From Chlorobium chlorochromatii (GTDB lineage Bacteria > Bacteroidota > Chlorobiia > Chlorobiales > Chlorobiaceae): a DNA stretch of 61,674 nucleotides. Under the pieces are notes generated by a model that saw only the letters and a list, made by a program, of their open reading frames with translations, ran no database searches and was not told where the DNA came from. Below, one piece after another: positions 15,924 to 24,775 of the stretch (its first letter is position 1; each line of letters opens with the position of its first letter). A program made the position numbers and the translations under genes. Location: NCBI GenBank assembly GCA_020721255.1, contig DYND01000007.1:1-61674 (forward strand), in the 5' to 3' direction.

Positions 15924-17741
15924 TTATGATGCATTGTCACAAAACCGATCAATCGCACGTAAAAACTGCCGGCCATAACGCTCGAGCTTGACGTCGCCAA
16001 CGCCCGAGATGGAGAGCAACGCCTCCGCCGTACGAGGCGAGTGCGCCGCCATATCGCGCAAGGTACGGTCGGAAAAAACCACATAAGGGGGTAAACCCTG
16101 CTCATCAGCAATCTGCTTGCGCAACGACCGAAGCAGATCGAAAAGCTCCTGACTGTATGGAGCATCCGACTTGCTCTGGAGTATTTTCGGCGCTTCTGGC
16201 TCAAGCACCCGAACAATATCAAGCCGCTCTTCGCCCTTTAAAATCCGCACTGCTTTCGGCAACAGCAGCAAGGTAGGATAAAGCCCTTCTGCTTTTGCAA
16301 GAACCCCGTGAGCAAGCAACTCATCAACCAACTGACGCCAAAATTTTTTGCCTCGATCTTTGCCTACTCCATAGGTCTTCAACTTATTGTGCCCAAAATC
16401 GAGAATTCTTTTATTCGCACTGCCCATAACAACATCAATAATATGCGTTGCCCCAAACCGCTCCTCCGTACGCACAATTGCTGAAAGCAGCATTTGCGCC
16501 TCACGCGTGCAATCAACAACATCGCGCGTGCCGAGACAGATATCGCACCCGTTGCAGTTTTGGTGCGGGTAGTGCTCCCCGAAATAATCGAGCAGCGTGC
16601 GACGACGACACACCGATGTGCTTGCAAAAGAGATGACACGCGTTAACGCACCAAGCGCTTTGGCACGCTCAGTTTCATCGAGCATGGAATCAATAAAAAA
16701 GCGCACTTTATGAATATCGCCTTGCGCAAAGAGCAATGTGCAGTGCGCCGGTTCACCATCGCGCCCGGCACGGCCGGTTTCCTGATAGTAATTTTCGATG
16801 CTTTTTGGAATATCGGCATGAATGACAAAACGGATATTCGATTTGTCGATACCCATGCCAAAGGCGATTGTTGCCACCATAACATCAGCCTCATCGCGAA
16901 TAAATGCCTCCTGATTCTTCTGCCGCTCGGCATCCGTCAGACCCGCGTGATAGGGAAGCACGCGAAATCCTTTCGCCTGAAGCATTGCTGCGGTATCGTT
17001 CACATTTTTACGGCTGGTACGGTAGATAATCCCCGCCCCCCCTTTATTGGATTTAAGCAGCGACACTAATTGCGCATCAACATTATCTTTAAAACAAACC
17101 TCATACGTTAAATTCGGGCGATCGAATGAGGCACGGACTACAAGGGGCGTGCGCAGGGCGAGTTTATCGAGAATATCCTGCTGCACGCGGTGCGTTGCTG
17201 TGGCGGTAAATGCGGCAATGGGGAGATGCGGGAAGAGCGTTACGAGCTCAGAGAGTGAGAGATAGTCGGGGCGGAAGTCGTGCCCCCACTCTGAGATGCA
17301 GTGCGCTTCATCAATAACCACCATGCTCAACGGCACACGATTGAGCAGTTGACGAAAATGACTGAGTGAGAAGCGCTCCGGTGCAACATAGAGCAGGTTG
17401 AGTTTGCCGGCTTGAAGCGTGCGTACAACATCATCGCGCTCGTCGGGGAGCTGTGAGCTGTTGAGAAATGAGGCTTGAATGCCGTTGGCACGCGCACCAT
17501 CAACTTGATCTTTCATGAGCGCAATCAACGGGCTTACCACCATACAGGTGCCCGGAAGCAGCACGGCGGGTAACTGGTAGCAGAGCGATTTGCCACCGCC
17601 TGTGGGCATAACGGCAAAAACATCGCGACGGTCGAGAATGGCACGCACTACCGATTCCTGGTTAGGGCGGAATGCGCGAAACCCAAAAACTTTGCGAAGT
17701 GTGTCGGAGATTGCTGCGTTGGATATGGATGGAGTACTCAT
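15924..17741 (-). CDS. recQ: ATP-dependent DNA helicase RecQ
   Basis: 3'-5' DNA helicase of 605 residues for recombination and replication-fork repair. Walker A is MPTGGGKSLCYQLPA (about residues 43-57) and Walker B is VVIDEAHCISEWGHDFRPDY, with the RecQ-specific aromatic loop. Motif VI is ENYYQETGRAGRDGEP. The zinc-binding cysteines are in CRRRTLLDYFGE and CNGCDICLG, followed by the winged-helix RQC domain and a C-terminal HRDC domain (LFDLLRSLRKQIADEQ). All expected domains are present. It converges on nothing and shares a divergent upstream region with leuA. Confidence 0.97.
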   Translation of the reverse strand: MSTPSISNAAISDTLRKVFGFRAFRPNQESVVRAILDRRDVFAVMPTGGGKSLCYQLPAVLLPGTCMVVSPLIALMKDQVDGARANGIQASFLNSSQLPDERDDVVRTLQAGKLNLLYVAPERFSLSHFRQLLNRVPLSMVVIDEAHCISEWGHDFRPDYLSLSELVTLFPHLPIAAFTATATHRVQQDILDKLALRTPLVVRASFDRPNLTYEVCFKDNVDAQLVSLLKSNKGGAGIIYRTSRKNVNDTAAMLQAKGFRVLPYHAGLTDAERQKNQEAFIRDEADVMVATIAFGMGIDKSNIRFVIHADIPKSIENYYQETGRAGRDGEPAHCTLLFAQGDIHKVRFFIDSMLDETERAKALGALTRVISFASTSVCRRRTLLDYFGEHYPHQNCNGCDICLGTRDVVDCTREAQMLLSAIVRTEERFGATHIIDVVMGSANKRILDFGHNKLKTYGVGKDRGKKFWRQLVDELLAHGVLAKAEGLYPTLLLLPKAVRILKGEERLDIVRVLEPEAPKILQSKSDAPYSQELFDLLRSLRKQIADEQGLPPYVVFSDRTLRDMAAHSPRTAEALLSISGVGDVKLERYGRQFLRAIDRFCDNAS

Positions 17742-17791
17742 GCCTTGAGTATAAGGAGAAGTGGCGGGAATAGTGAAGCTTTTTTACATTT

Positions 17792-17822
17792 AAGCCACCA
17801 GTCCCTTTGAGATTGGTGGCTT
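17792..17822 (+). promoter_or_regulatory. Hairpin in the leuA leader, possible attenuator
   Basis: A perfect 9-base inverted repeat (aagccacca / tggtggctt) with a 13-base loop lies about 65 bases before leuA and is followed by the T-rich tttattcatttta. Just upstream a short frame from a GTG at 17761 to a TAA at 17791-17793 would encode ten residues, four of them Ile, Val or Leu, and its stop touches the stem. This resembles a transcription attenuator, but the putative ribosome site aaggaga is only 2 bases from the GTG, so the leader peptide is uncertain. Confidence 0.4.
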
Positions 17823-17887
17823 TATTCATTTTATTGATGAAACATAACAAAACATAACAGAGAACATAAGAGGAAAAAAGGGGCTTT

Positions 17888-19567
17888 ATGATGATGAATT
17901 ATAAAAAATATGCGCCTTATCCTTCGGTAGTAATTACCGAACGGAGCTGGCCGGACAACACGATTACCAAGGCGCCAATATGGTGCAGCGTTGATTTACG
18001 TGATGGCAACCAGGCTTTGCCAGTGCCGATGAGCGTTGATGAGAAGGTTGCCATGTTTCAGTTGCTTGTTTCGATTGGGTTTAAAGAGATTGAGATTGGC
18101 TTTCCTTCGGCTTCGGCTACGGAATTTGCGTTTGCACGGCGCTTGATTGAGGGTAACTTGATTCCCGATGATGTGACAATTCAGGTGTTGACGCAGGCGC
18201 GTGAGCACTTGATTCGCAAAACATTTGCCGCTATCAGCGGCGCGAAACATGCCATTGTGCATCTCTATAATTCAACATCGAGCTTGCAGCGGAGTGTGGT
18301 GTTCCGTAAAAACAGGGAGGAGATTAAGGCGATTGCTGTTGAGGGGACTGCTCTGGTGCGCCGGTTGAGAGATGAAATTGGGAACCCGGGTATTCGGTAT
18401 GAGTACAGCCCGGAGAGCTTTACGGGTACGGAGCTTGATTATGCGCTAGAGGTGTGCCATGCGGTGATGGAGACCTGGGGTGCATCAGCCGAAGATAAAA
18501 TTATTCTCAATTTGCCTTCGACGGTTGAGATGTCGATGCCTAATGTTTATGCTGACCGTATTGAGTGGTTCTGCCGCAACATGAATAATCGTGAGGCGGC
18601 GCTGATAAGCGTACACGCGCATAATGACCGTGGTACAGCGGTGGCGACTGCTGAACTGGCGTTGCTGGCGGGGGCAGACCGTGTGGAGGGTGCGCTGTTT
18701 GGCAATGGCGAACGGTGTGGCAATATGGATGTGGTGACGATTGCGCTGAACCTTTTTACGCAGGGTGTTGACCCGATGCTGAATTTTGCAGATTTACCAC
18801 GTATCCGTGAAATGTATAGAAAGTGTACGCGCATGGATATTCATCAGCGCCACCCTTATGCGGGAGACTTGGTTTATACTGCTTTTTCCGGATCGCATCA
18901 GGATGCTATCAGCAAGGGGTTGAAGTTGCAACCGTCGTCGGCCGGTGGGTTGTGGGCGGTGCCTTATCTCCCTATTGACCCAAGTGATGTGGGGTGTAAT
19001 TATGAGGCGATTGTACGTATTAACAGCCAGTCGGGGAAAGGTGGCGTGGCGTATGTGCTTGAGAAGGATTATGGTATTCAGATTCCCAAGTGGATGCAGC
19101 CTGATTTTGCGGAGGCGGTGCAGGCGGTTGCCGATATGAGTGGTGCGGAGTTGACTCCGGAGCAGATTCATGAGCTGTTTCATACAGAGTATATTAAGTT
19201 GAAGGGGCCGTTTACCATGAAAAAGTGCCAGATACGATGGGATGACAAGGAGTTAGAGCGCAATGATGAGGAGGCGACAACCATCACGTGTGTGATACAT
19301 TCGGCGGATCGGGAGTTAAGTTTTGAGACGCAGGGTAATGGTCCGCTTGATGCTTTTGTGAAGGGATTGATAAAAGAGAGCGGGCTGGGGTTCAGTATTG
19401 ATGACTTTAATGAACATGCTATCGGGCGCAGCGCCGGTGCTCTTGCTATTGCTTATATAAAGATTGCGTGCGCTGATGGACGCATCTCTTTTGGTGCAGG
19501 TATTGACTCGAATATCAGCCTTGCTTCTATTAAGGCGACAGTGAGTGCTTTAAACAGACTTTCGTAA
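17888..19567 (+). CDS. leuA: 2-isopropylmalate synthase (long, LeuA2 type)
   Basis: Enzyme of 559 residues that condenses acetyl-CoA with 2-oxoisovalerate, the first step of leucine synthesis. The N-terminal TIM barrel has APIWCSVDLRDGNQALPVPM (residues ~30-49), with the catalytic Arg-Asp, and HAHNDRGTAVATAEL with the metal-binding His-x-His. GNGERCGNMD is the family signature. The C-terminal ~120 residues form the regulatory domain where leucine feedback binds. The N-terminal extension (YKKYAPYPSVVITERSWPDN) marks the LeuA2 type. Three consecutive ATG codons begin the frame; the first follows aaggggcttt, and the third would give MNYKK. Leader control is suggested by a hairpin upstream. Confidence 0.96.
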   Translation: MMMNYKKYAPYPSVVITERSWPDNTITKAPIWCSVDLRDGNQALPVPMSVDEKVAMFQLLVSIGFKEIEIGFPSASATEFAFARRLIEGNLIPDDVTIQVLTQAREHLIRKTFAAISGAKHAIVHLYNSTSSLQRSVVFRKNREEIKAIAVEGTALVRRLRDEIGNPGIRYEYSPESFTGTELDYALEVCHAVMETWGASAEDKIILNLPSTVEMSMPNVYADRIEWFCRNMNNREAALISVHAHNDRGTAVATAELALLAGADRVEGALFGNGERCGNMDVVTIALNLFTQGVDPMLNFADLPRIREMYRKCTRMDIHQRHPYAGDLVYTAFSGSHQDAISKGLKLQPSSAGGLWAVPYLPIDPSDVGCNYEAIVRINSQSGKGGVAYVLEKDYGIQIPKWMQPDFAEAVQAVADMSGAELTPEQIHELFHTEYIKLKGPFTMKKCQIRWDDKELERNDEEATTITCVIHSADRELSFETQGNGPLDAFVKGLIKESGLGFSIDDFNEHAIGRSAGALAIAYIKIACADGRISFGAGIDSNISLASIKATVSALNRLS

Positions 19568-19591
19568 CTCTCTTATTGTGATAATAATTTT

Positions 19592-20515
19592 ATGACGGCG
19601 GTAAATAATGTGAGGCACTGGCTATTGGCACCAGTGCTTTTGCTGATGATTTTGCTGGGTGGGTGTGATATTGGAAATAAGTGGGGGGATGAGAAGGGGC
19701 GTGAAGAGGGAACGCTGAAAGTGATAAGCTCAATTGTGCCTCTCTCTTATTTTGTTGAGAGAGTTGGGGGTGAGCATGTGGCGGTTTCGGTGATGGTGCC
19801 GCCGGGGGGGAATCCGCATAGTTATGAGCCAACACCTCAGCAGATGGTGCAACTTGGCGAGGCGAGCGTTTTTGTGAAGGCCGGGTCGGGGGTTGAGTTT
19901 GAGCTTGACTGGATGCCGCGAATGATGTCGCTGAATGGTGATTTACAGGTGTGCAATGCCTCTGAAGGGGTGGAGCTGCAACCGATAAAGCGCCACGCTG
20001 CCGCACATAAGGCTCAACATTACCACGCACAGTTTGATCCTCACTTTTGGTTGACGCCGTTGAACGGGGTGCGTATAGCCCGCAATGTTGAGCGGGCACT
20101 TGTTGCGGCTGACCCGGCGAATGCTGCGGCATATAAGGCGAATGCGGGTGCGCTGGTGGCTGAGCTTGAGATGCTGGATAAGGAGATTCGTACGACTTTT
20201 GGCGGTGTTACGAAGAAGCGGTTTCTGGTGTTTCATCCGGCATGGGGGTATTATGCCAATGCGTATGGACTGGAGCAGATTGCTGTTGAGGAGGAGGGCA
20301 AGAGCTTGACTCCTTTGCAGATGCAGCGGGTAATTCAACAAGCTGCTGCACACCGCATAAGTGTTATTTTTGTGTCGCCACAGTCCAGCGAGTCACAGGC
20401 GGCGGCTATTGCAAGTGAGGTGGGCGCAAAGCTTGGCCGTGTTGATGCTCTTGCGTACGATTATCAGGCAAATCTGCGCAATGCTACACGGGCGTTTGTT
20501 GAGAGTATGCAATGA
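19592..20515 (+). CDS. znuA: Zinc/manganese ABC transporter substrate-binding lipoprotein
   Basis: Periplasmic metal-binding protein of 307 residues, family A-1. The N-terminus ends in LLMILLGGC, a lipobox, so it should be lipid-anchored. Metal ligands are seen in GGNPHSYEPTPQQM (first His), HYHAQFDPHFWLTP (second His in DPHFW), FHPAWGYYANAYGL (third His) and a C-terminal VDALAYDYQ (Asp). The histidine-rich loop after residue 125 (KRHAAAHKAQHYHAQ) is typical of ZnuA. It is 24 bases after leuA and overlaps the ATPase gene by 4 bases. Zinc is more likely than manganese because of the His-rich loop, but this is inference. Confidence 0.9.
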   Translation: MTAVNNVRHWLLAPVLLLMILLGGCDIGNKWGDEKGREEGTLKVISSIVPLSYFVERVGGEHVAVSVMVPPGGNPHSYEPTPQQMVQLGEASVFVKAGSGVEFELDWMPRMMSLNGDLQVCNASEGVELQPIKRHAAAHKAQHYHAQFDPHFWLTPLNGVRIARNVERALVAADPANAAAYKANAGALVAELEMLDKEIRTTFGGVTKKRFLVFHPAWGYYANAYGLEQIAVEEEGKSLTPLQMQRVIQQAAAHRISVIFVSPQSSESQAAAIASEVGAKLGRVDALAYDYQANLRNATRAFVESMQ

Positions 20516-21195
20516 AGATGCAAGTGATTGCGTGTAACCAACTCTCGCTTGAACTGGGTGGTTCAAGGGTGCTTGATGGAGTGACGTTTTGCGTTGATGA
20601 GGGTGATTTTGTTGGTATTGTCGGGCCGAATGGCGGTGGTAAAACAACGCTGCTGCGGGTGATGCTTGGTATTCAGACGTTTGACTCTGGCAAGGTGAGC
20701 GTGTTTGGCAAGCCGCCCGGGCAGTCGCCGGAAAAGATTGGGTATGTGCCACAGCGCCTCTTTTTTGACAGGAGCTTTCCGATTAGTGTGCGCGAGCTGG
20801 TGCTGATGGGGCGGCTTCCGAAAAAGTCGGTGTTTGAGCGTTATAATGCTGTTGACCGTGCTTGTGCTGATGAGGCGATGCACCTTGCCGGACTTGAAAC
20901 GCTGATGGAGAGGCGTATTGGCAATTTATCGGGCGGTGAGCTGCAACGGGTGCTGGTGGCGAGGGCTCTGGCGGGAAAGCCGGAACTGCTGCTGCTTGAT
21001 GAGCCGACATCAAGCATTGACCCTGAGATGAAGACGACCATTTATGACCTGATGGCGCACTTGAGGGCGCGCTTGAAGGGAAACTTGACGATGGTGCTGG
21101 TGAGCCACGATACTGAGACTATTAGCCATTATGTTACAAAAATGGTGAACCTGAATGTAACACTTAACCTGCTCCAGGGGTTTGAGAACCATTGA
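20512..21195 (+). CDS. znuC: Zinc/metal ABC transporter ATP-binding protein
   Basis: Cytoplasmic ABC ATPase of 227 residues powering metal uptake. Walker A is GIVGPNGGGKTTLLRVML (about residues 35-52), the Q-loop is in YVPQRLFFDRSFP, and the signature motif is LSGGELQRVLVARAL. Walker B is LLLLDEPTSSIDPEM and the switch histidine is in LVSHD. The ATG overlaps the znuA TGA as ATGA, and znuB follows after 11 bases, so the three are one operon. Confidence 0.94.
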   Translation: MKMQVIACNQLSLELGGSRVLDGVTFCVDEGDFVGIVGPNGGGKTTLLRVMLGIQTFDSGKVSVFGKPPGQSPEKIGYVPQRLFFDRSFPISVRELVLMGRLPKKSVFERYNAVDRACADEAMHLAGLETLMERRIGNLSGGELQRVLVARALAGKPELLLLDEPTSSIDPEMKTTIYDLMAHLRARLKGNLTMVLVSHDTETISHYVTKMVNLNVTLNLLQGFENH

Positions 21196-21206
21196 TGCCG
21201 TGAGCT

Positions 21207-22028
21207 ATGCTGCATGAGATTCTTGCTTTTGACTTTATGCGTAATGCTTTGATTGCGGCACTGCTTTCGAGTATTGCCTGCGGCATTATAGGGAGTTATG
21301 TTGTTGTTAAAAAGATTGGCTTTATCAGCGGCGGAATTGCGCATACGGCGTTTGGCGGCATTGGGTTAAGCTATTATCTGGGAATTAATCCTCTGTCTGG
21401 CATTATTCCTTTCAGCCTTGCTGCGGCGATGATAATTGGTGTGCTGGGGAAAAAAGCTCATGTGGCTGAGGATACGGCTATTGGTACGTTGTGGGCAATA
21501 GGGATGGCGGTCGGGGTGATTTTTATCGGGATTACTCCCGGGTATGCGCCTGATTTGTTCAGCTATCTGTTTGGAAATATTCTGACGGTGCCAACGTTTG
21601 ATTTATGGATGATTCTGCTGCTTGATGTTTTGATTGTGGCGCTGGTGTGGCTGTTCAATAAAGAGTTTCTTGCGATTTCGTTTGATGAGGAGTATGCTGA
21701 GGTTTCAGGATTGCCGACAATGGGGCTTTACTTGCTGATGCTTGCGCTTATTGCTCTGACGGTGGTGATTATGGTGCGGGTTGTGGGAATTGTGATGGTG
21801 ATTGCTTTGCTGACGATTCCTGCGGCTCTTGCACGAACGTTCAGCCGAAGCCTGCCACGCATGATGCTGGTTGCTGTGTTGCTCTCAGCGCTGTTCAGTA
21901 TTGCCGGCTTGTTGCTCTCTTTTCTGCTTGATATTGCTTCGGGGGCAACCATTATTCTTGTTGCCGGCTTAACTTTTTTTGGGGTTCATGCGTGGCAATG
22001 GATAACTGCTTTGATGAAAAAACGATAA
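21207..22028 (+). CDS. znuB: Zinc/metal ABC transporter permease
   Basis: Inner-membrane permease of 273 residues, ABC-3 family, with seven to nine hydrophobic segments. IGSYVVVKKIGFISGGIAHTA (family signature in the first third) and the EEYAEVSGLPTMGLYLL segment that contacts the ATPase are both present. It completes the ZnuABC importer. It ends at 22028, directly abutting the stop of the small convergent YqaE-like gene, so the two transcripts share their 3' ends. Confidence 0.93.
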   Translation: MLHEILAFDFMRNALIAALLSSIACGIIGSYVVVKKIGFISGGIAHTAFGGIGLSYYLGINPLSGIIPFSLAAAMIIGVLGKKAHVAEDTAIGTLWAIGMAVGVIFIGITPGYAPDLFSYLFGNILTVPTFDLWMILLLDVLIVALVWLFNKEFLAISFDEEYAEVSGLPTMGLYLLMLALIALTVVIMVRVVGIVMVIALLTIPAALARTFSRSLPRMMLVAVLLSALFSIAGLLLSFLLDIASGATIILVAGLTFFGVHAWQWITALMKKR

Positions 22029-22199
22029 TCAGGCACGTACCTGGCGTTTTTCCTGAATCATTAAAAAGAGCGCAAAGGCTATACCGGGCAACCAGCCGGC
22101 AGCAGTGAGCAGCCCTGCTAACATAATGGTTCCAGCTTCTTTGTTGGTAACTGCTGCAGGTGGAAGAATAAAGGCAAGAACCCAGCGACGAATATCCAT
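22029..22199 (-). CDS. YqaE/Pmp3-family small membrane protein
   Basis: Tiny hydrophobic protein of 56 residues. It starts MDIRRWVLAFILPPAAV, matches the YqaE/Pmp3 pattern (MDxxRxxLAxxLPPxxV), has a second segment LLTAAGWLPGIAFALFLMI, and ends in a charged tail. Two membrane helices are predicted. A good ribosome-binding site (CAGGAGATGATCA) precedes the ATG. Homologues are stress-induced membrane proteins of unclear mechanism, linked in yeast to membrane potential. It is convergent with znuB. The gene is short and easily missed; the family match is by motif only. Confidence 0.8.
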   Translation of the reverse strand: MDIRRWVLAFILPPAAVTNKEAGTIMLAGLLTAAGWLPGIAFALFLMIQEKRQVRA

Positions 22200-22380
22200 T
22201 GATCATCTCCTGTTTTTTTTATGGGATAAAGTTAAATTTACCACTAATACCAACAACAAGCAATGCAAAAACGTTACAGGAATTGTCCGTAGCTTTTTTT
22301 TGCTGATTCTCCGGATTCCTTGTTATTCCTTGTTTTTTGATTCTAAAAATGTAAATTTGCTTCCCTTCGCAAGATAATCC

Positions 22381-22402
22381 TGAGCTACGTATGAGCTACG
22401 TA
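22381..22402. repeat. Tandem 11-base direct repeat
   Basis: Two exact head-to-tail copies of tgagctacgta, each containing the palindrome tacgta, lie about 40 bases before the next plus-strand gene. It could be a binding site for a dimeric regulator or a simple duplication. Confidence 0.6.
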
Positions 22403-22440
22403 GAGATGCTCTTGATTTTTTGAACATAAATTGAACTAAC

Positions 22441-22764
22441 TTGCTTAAAAAAGTTCATCCCGACGTGGTTTTGGATGATGTTGATGAGTTTATTGACGAG
22501 CCAAATTTCAATAACCATAATACTTCGCCTGACCCACCAAGCCCTTATGCCGACCTTGAGAAAAAGTATCGCAAGAATCGGTTTAACAAAAGCAGAAGTA
22601 ACGGAGCCTCAACCTATTTCAGCACAGGTGGCAACAGTGCCCAGTCCCCGTCAAAAGGCTCACCGGGGATTGCTCAGCAAAAGAGAAAACCAAAAAAGAA
22701 AACTTTTTCAAAATCCGCTGCTCCCAAGTCCGCTCGACCAGCTTCCAGTAAACGCAAGCCATAA
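22441..22764 (+). CDS. Small basic, disordered hypothetical protein
   Basis: Possible protein of 107 residues starting at a TTG; no in-frame ATG exists and a stop lies three codons upstream. The first ~40 residues are acidic (VLDDVDEFIDEPN), the middle has DLEKKYRKNRFNKSR, and the last 45 residues are rich in Lys, Ser, Pro and Ala (KRKPKKKTFSKSAAPKSARP), suggesting a disordered nucleic-acid-binding tail. No ribosome site is obvious. The skewed but non-random composition and the empty surroundings support a gene; function is unknown. Confidence 0.5.
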   Translation: MLKKVHPDVVLDDVDEFIDEPNFNNHNTSPDPPSPYADLEKKYRKNRFNKSRSNGASTYFSTGGNSAQSPSKGSPGIAQQKRKPKKKTFSKSAAPKSARPASSKRKP

Positions 22765-22872
22765 GGGCGCCACATTTCAAATGAAAAAGCCTTCTCTTTT
22801 TTTTGAACTCTTCTTAGAAGATTTGTAGCTTACCCGACAGTATTAAAACCTTTATCATTACATTTTTTTGCC

Positions 22873-23388
22873 ATGTTGCTCATCAATCGTTTTATCCGCC
22901 TTATTGAAAACCATGCAGAGACTCTTGCTTTGCAGTGGGTACAGAATGTACGTACCAATCCATTGACGGTTGGGTATGGTCAACTTTCAAAAGAGGTACT
23001 GCACGATATTGTGTATAGTCGATTCAGAAAACTTGGTGAGTGGATAGGCAGCAAAGAGGGACGCGATAAGGATATTGCGCGTGAATTCTGCGATATTGGC
23101 GTTGAAGCCGCGAAATCCGGCTTGAAGGTAAGCGAAATGGTTTACTCATTTATGCTTGAAAGGGATTTGCTCTGGCGCTACATTCTTGATGAAGGAATTA
23201 TTACAGAGGGAGTTGATTTGAATCGTGCAATTGAGTTTTCGCACCAGTTGAATTACTTCTACGAAAAAGCCATTTACTTTGCAACTATCGGGCATGAGAG
23301 TTGCCATGTAGTTGCTGAACACGCCTCCCCGCATACCTTTTTTGATCAAATTTTTGATGGCTTCAAGCACTGGATTGTGGTGAAGTAA
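22873..23388 (+). CDS. RsbRD N-terminal-domain-like protein
   Basis: Helical protein of 171 residues, cytoplasmic, without membrane segments. LIENHAETLALQWVQNVR near the start, followed by RFRKLGEWIG and a long helix pair (EVSEMVYSF-type segment, LLWRYILDEG), resembles the RsbRD_N/globin-sensor-like helical domain found on stress regulators and histidine kinases. No kinase or STAS domain follows, so it is a stand-alone sensor-type domain. It sits alone between the basic small protein and the convergent BatD gene. Assignment is moderate. Confidence 0.6.
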   Translation: MLLINRFIRLIENHAETLALQWVQNVRTNPLTVGYGQLSKEVLHDIVYSRFRKLGEWIGSKEGRDKDIAREFCDIGVEAAKSGLKVSEMVYSFMLERDLLWRYILDEGIITEGVDLNRAIEFSHQLNYFYEKAIYFATIGHESCHVVAEHASPHTFFDQIFDGFKHWIVVK

Positions 23389-23419
23389 TTCCATCTCTTT
23401 CAAAAGATTCAATCACTGT

Positions 23420-24769
23420 TCATTTTGAATGATGCGCTTGCCGCACCACCTTGAGCAGTGCTTGAATCTTTTGCTCTAACTCAATTATTTCATTTGTTTG
23501 TGCATTTTGTTGCGCAGAAGGATGGTAGAGGAGATGATTGAGCTGATTGAGCATGGCGGCAATGTTTGCGATAACCTCGGCTGGCAGATTGAGCTGCTGC
23601 AGGGTTGCCAAGAGCTCGTTGCGTGTTAGTGCCTCTGGTTTTTGTATTCCTTTTTCAGCGATTGCTCCGAAGATTTGTTGCTTCATTGCCTTGGCTTTTT
23701 CGGCTGAGGTGATGCTTGTTTGCGTTACATCCGCAGCGCTCCTCTGGTTTGCTGTGTGCTTTGGGCGTTGCTTTCTGCGCAAAACAAATGCCACGATGAT
23801 GAGCAGCACCAGAACGCCAATAAGTATAATCCACCACACTGAGGAGAACATTCCATTGTTATTTTTCTGTTGTTCGCGGGATTGGAGTATCTCTTGCGTT
23901 GGGCTCTGAGCGGGTACACGATTAACCGTGATGGTGAAGGGCTTGGTGCGAAGTGTTGTAAATACTGCGGTTTCGGGGTTAAAGACGATAAGCGAAATGG
24001 CTGGAATTTGTACGCTGCCTGCGACTTGCGGCCACGCCACAATGGTGGAGGTGAGTGTACCGGATGAGAGTGGTGAGGCGTGGTTCAGTTGCAACCTGAG
24101 TTCGGCCGGATTTTGCCGAAAGTCATCGGGCAAAAGGAGTGAAGGGAGTTGCAGCGTCTGCAGACTCCCGATGCCTGAAAGTTTCAGTTGCAGTGTTATG
24201 GGTTCACCCACGCTGAGTGCTTGTTTGTCGGGCATGAGTTCAAGCGTGAAGGTGCCAACTGCTCCTGAAAAACCCTCTGGCGCTGCGGCTGGCAGTGGAC
24301 GTACCTTTATTGCTATGGCGGGTGCCGTGATGGAGGTTACGCCGTTGCTCGCTGGAAGGGTACACTGCATAGTGTAGCCGCTGATGGTGACTGTTCCGCT
24401 CTGGAGGGGTACGATGGTGAACTGCTTGACCATGGCGCTTCTGAAACTTTGGCCATGTATGGTTTTTTGTGTGCTTTTTATCAAGCGCTCCGGCGCTCTC
24501 TCTTTTGCCCAGAGACCTTGCAAGGCGGGCGCTCTCTCTTGCACAATTTTAGGAGCATCGCCTTTAAAATAGAGTGTATAGGTTAAAAGCAGTTCTTGAC
24601 CTGCATAAGGCTCAGCATTGCTGGTAACTGTTGTGAGAAATGGCACACTCCCATCCGACGCTAATGACGCTAATGGGGCGACTGACGTAGCTGTCGATGG
24701 AGTGGAAAACATGGCGAGCAACAGCAGGATCAGGGTGCTGTAGTTGTGGAGTGTCAAGCCTTTTTTCAT
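23420..24769 (-). CDS. BatD-family protein
   Basis: Exported membrane-anchored protein of 449 residues. The signal sequence is LILLLLAMFSTPSTATS. Two to three immunoglobulin-like beta repeats follow, each introduced by phrases such as EPYAGQELLLTYTLYFKGDA and LSVGEPITLQLKLSGIG. A single membrane helix near residue 315 (VWWIILIGVLVLLIIVAFVL) is followed by a basic cytoplasmic tail with a helical domain. This layout is BatD, a component of Bacteroides-type aerotolerance (Bat) operons that also hold MoxR, DUF58, vWA and TPR proteins. It is 6 bases after proC on the same strand. Its natural partners are spread over 10 kb here, and the vWA proteins BatA/BatB are not in the window. Confidence 0.8.
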   Translation of the reverse strand: MKKGLTLHNYSTLILLLLAMFSTPSTATSVAPLASLASDGSVPFLTTVTSNAEPYAGQELLLTYTLYFKGDAPKIVQERAPALQGLWAKERAPERLIKSTQKTIHGQSFRSAMVKQFTIVPLQSGTVTISGYTMQCTLPASNGVTSITAPAIAIKVRPLPAAAPEGFSGAVGTFTLELMPDKQALSVGEPITLQLKLSGIGSLQTLQLPSLLLPDDFRQNPAELRLQLNHASPLSSGTLTSTIVAWPQVAGSVQIPAISLIVFNPETAVFTTLRTKPFTITVNRVPAQSPTQEILQSREQQKNNNGMFSSVWWIILIGVLVLLIIVAFVLRRKQRPKHTANQRSAADVTQTSITSAEKAKAMKQQIFGAIAEKGIQKPEALTRNELLATLQQLNLPAEVIANIAAMLNQLNHLLYHPSAQQNAQTNEIIELEQKIQALLKVVRQAHHSK

Positions 24770-24775
24770 AACCAG

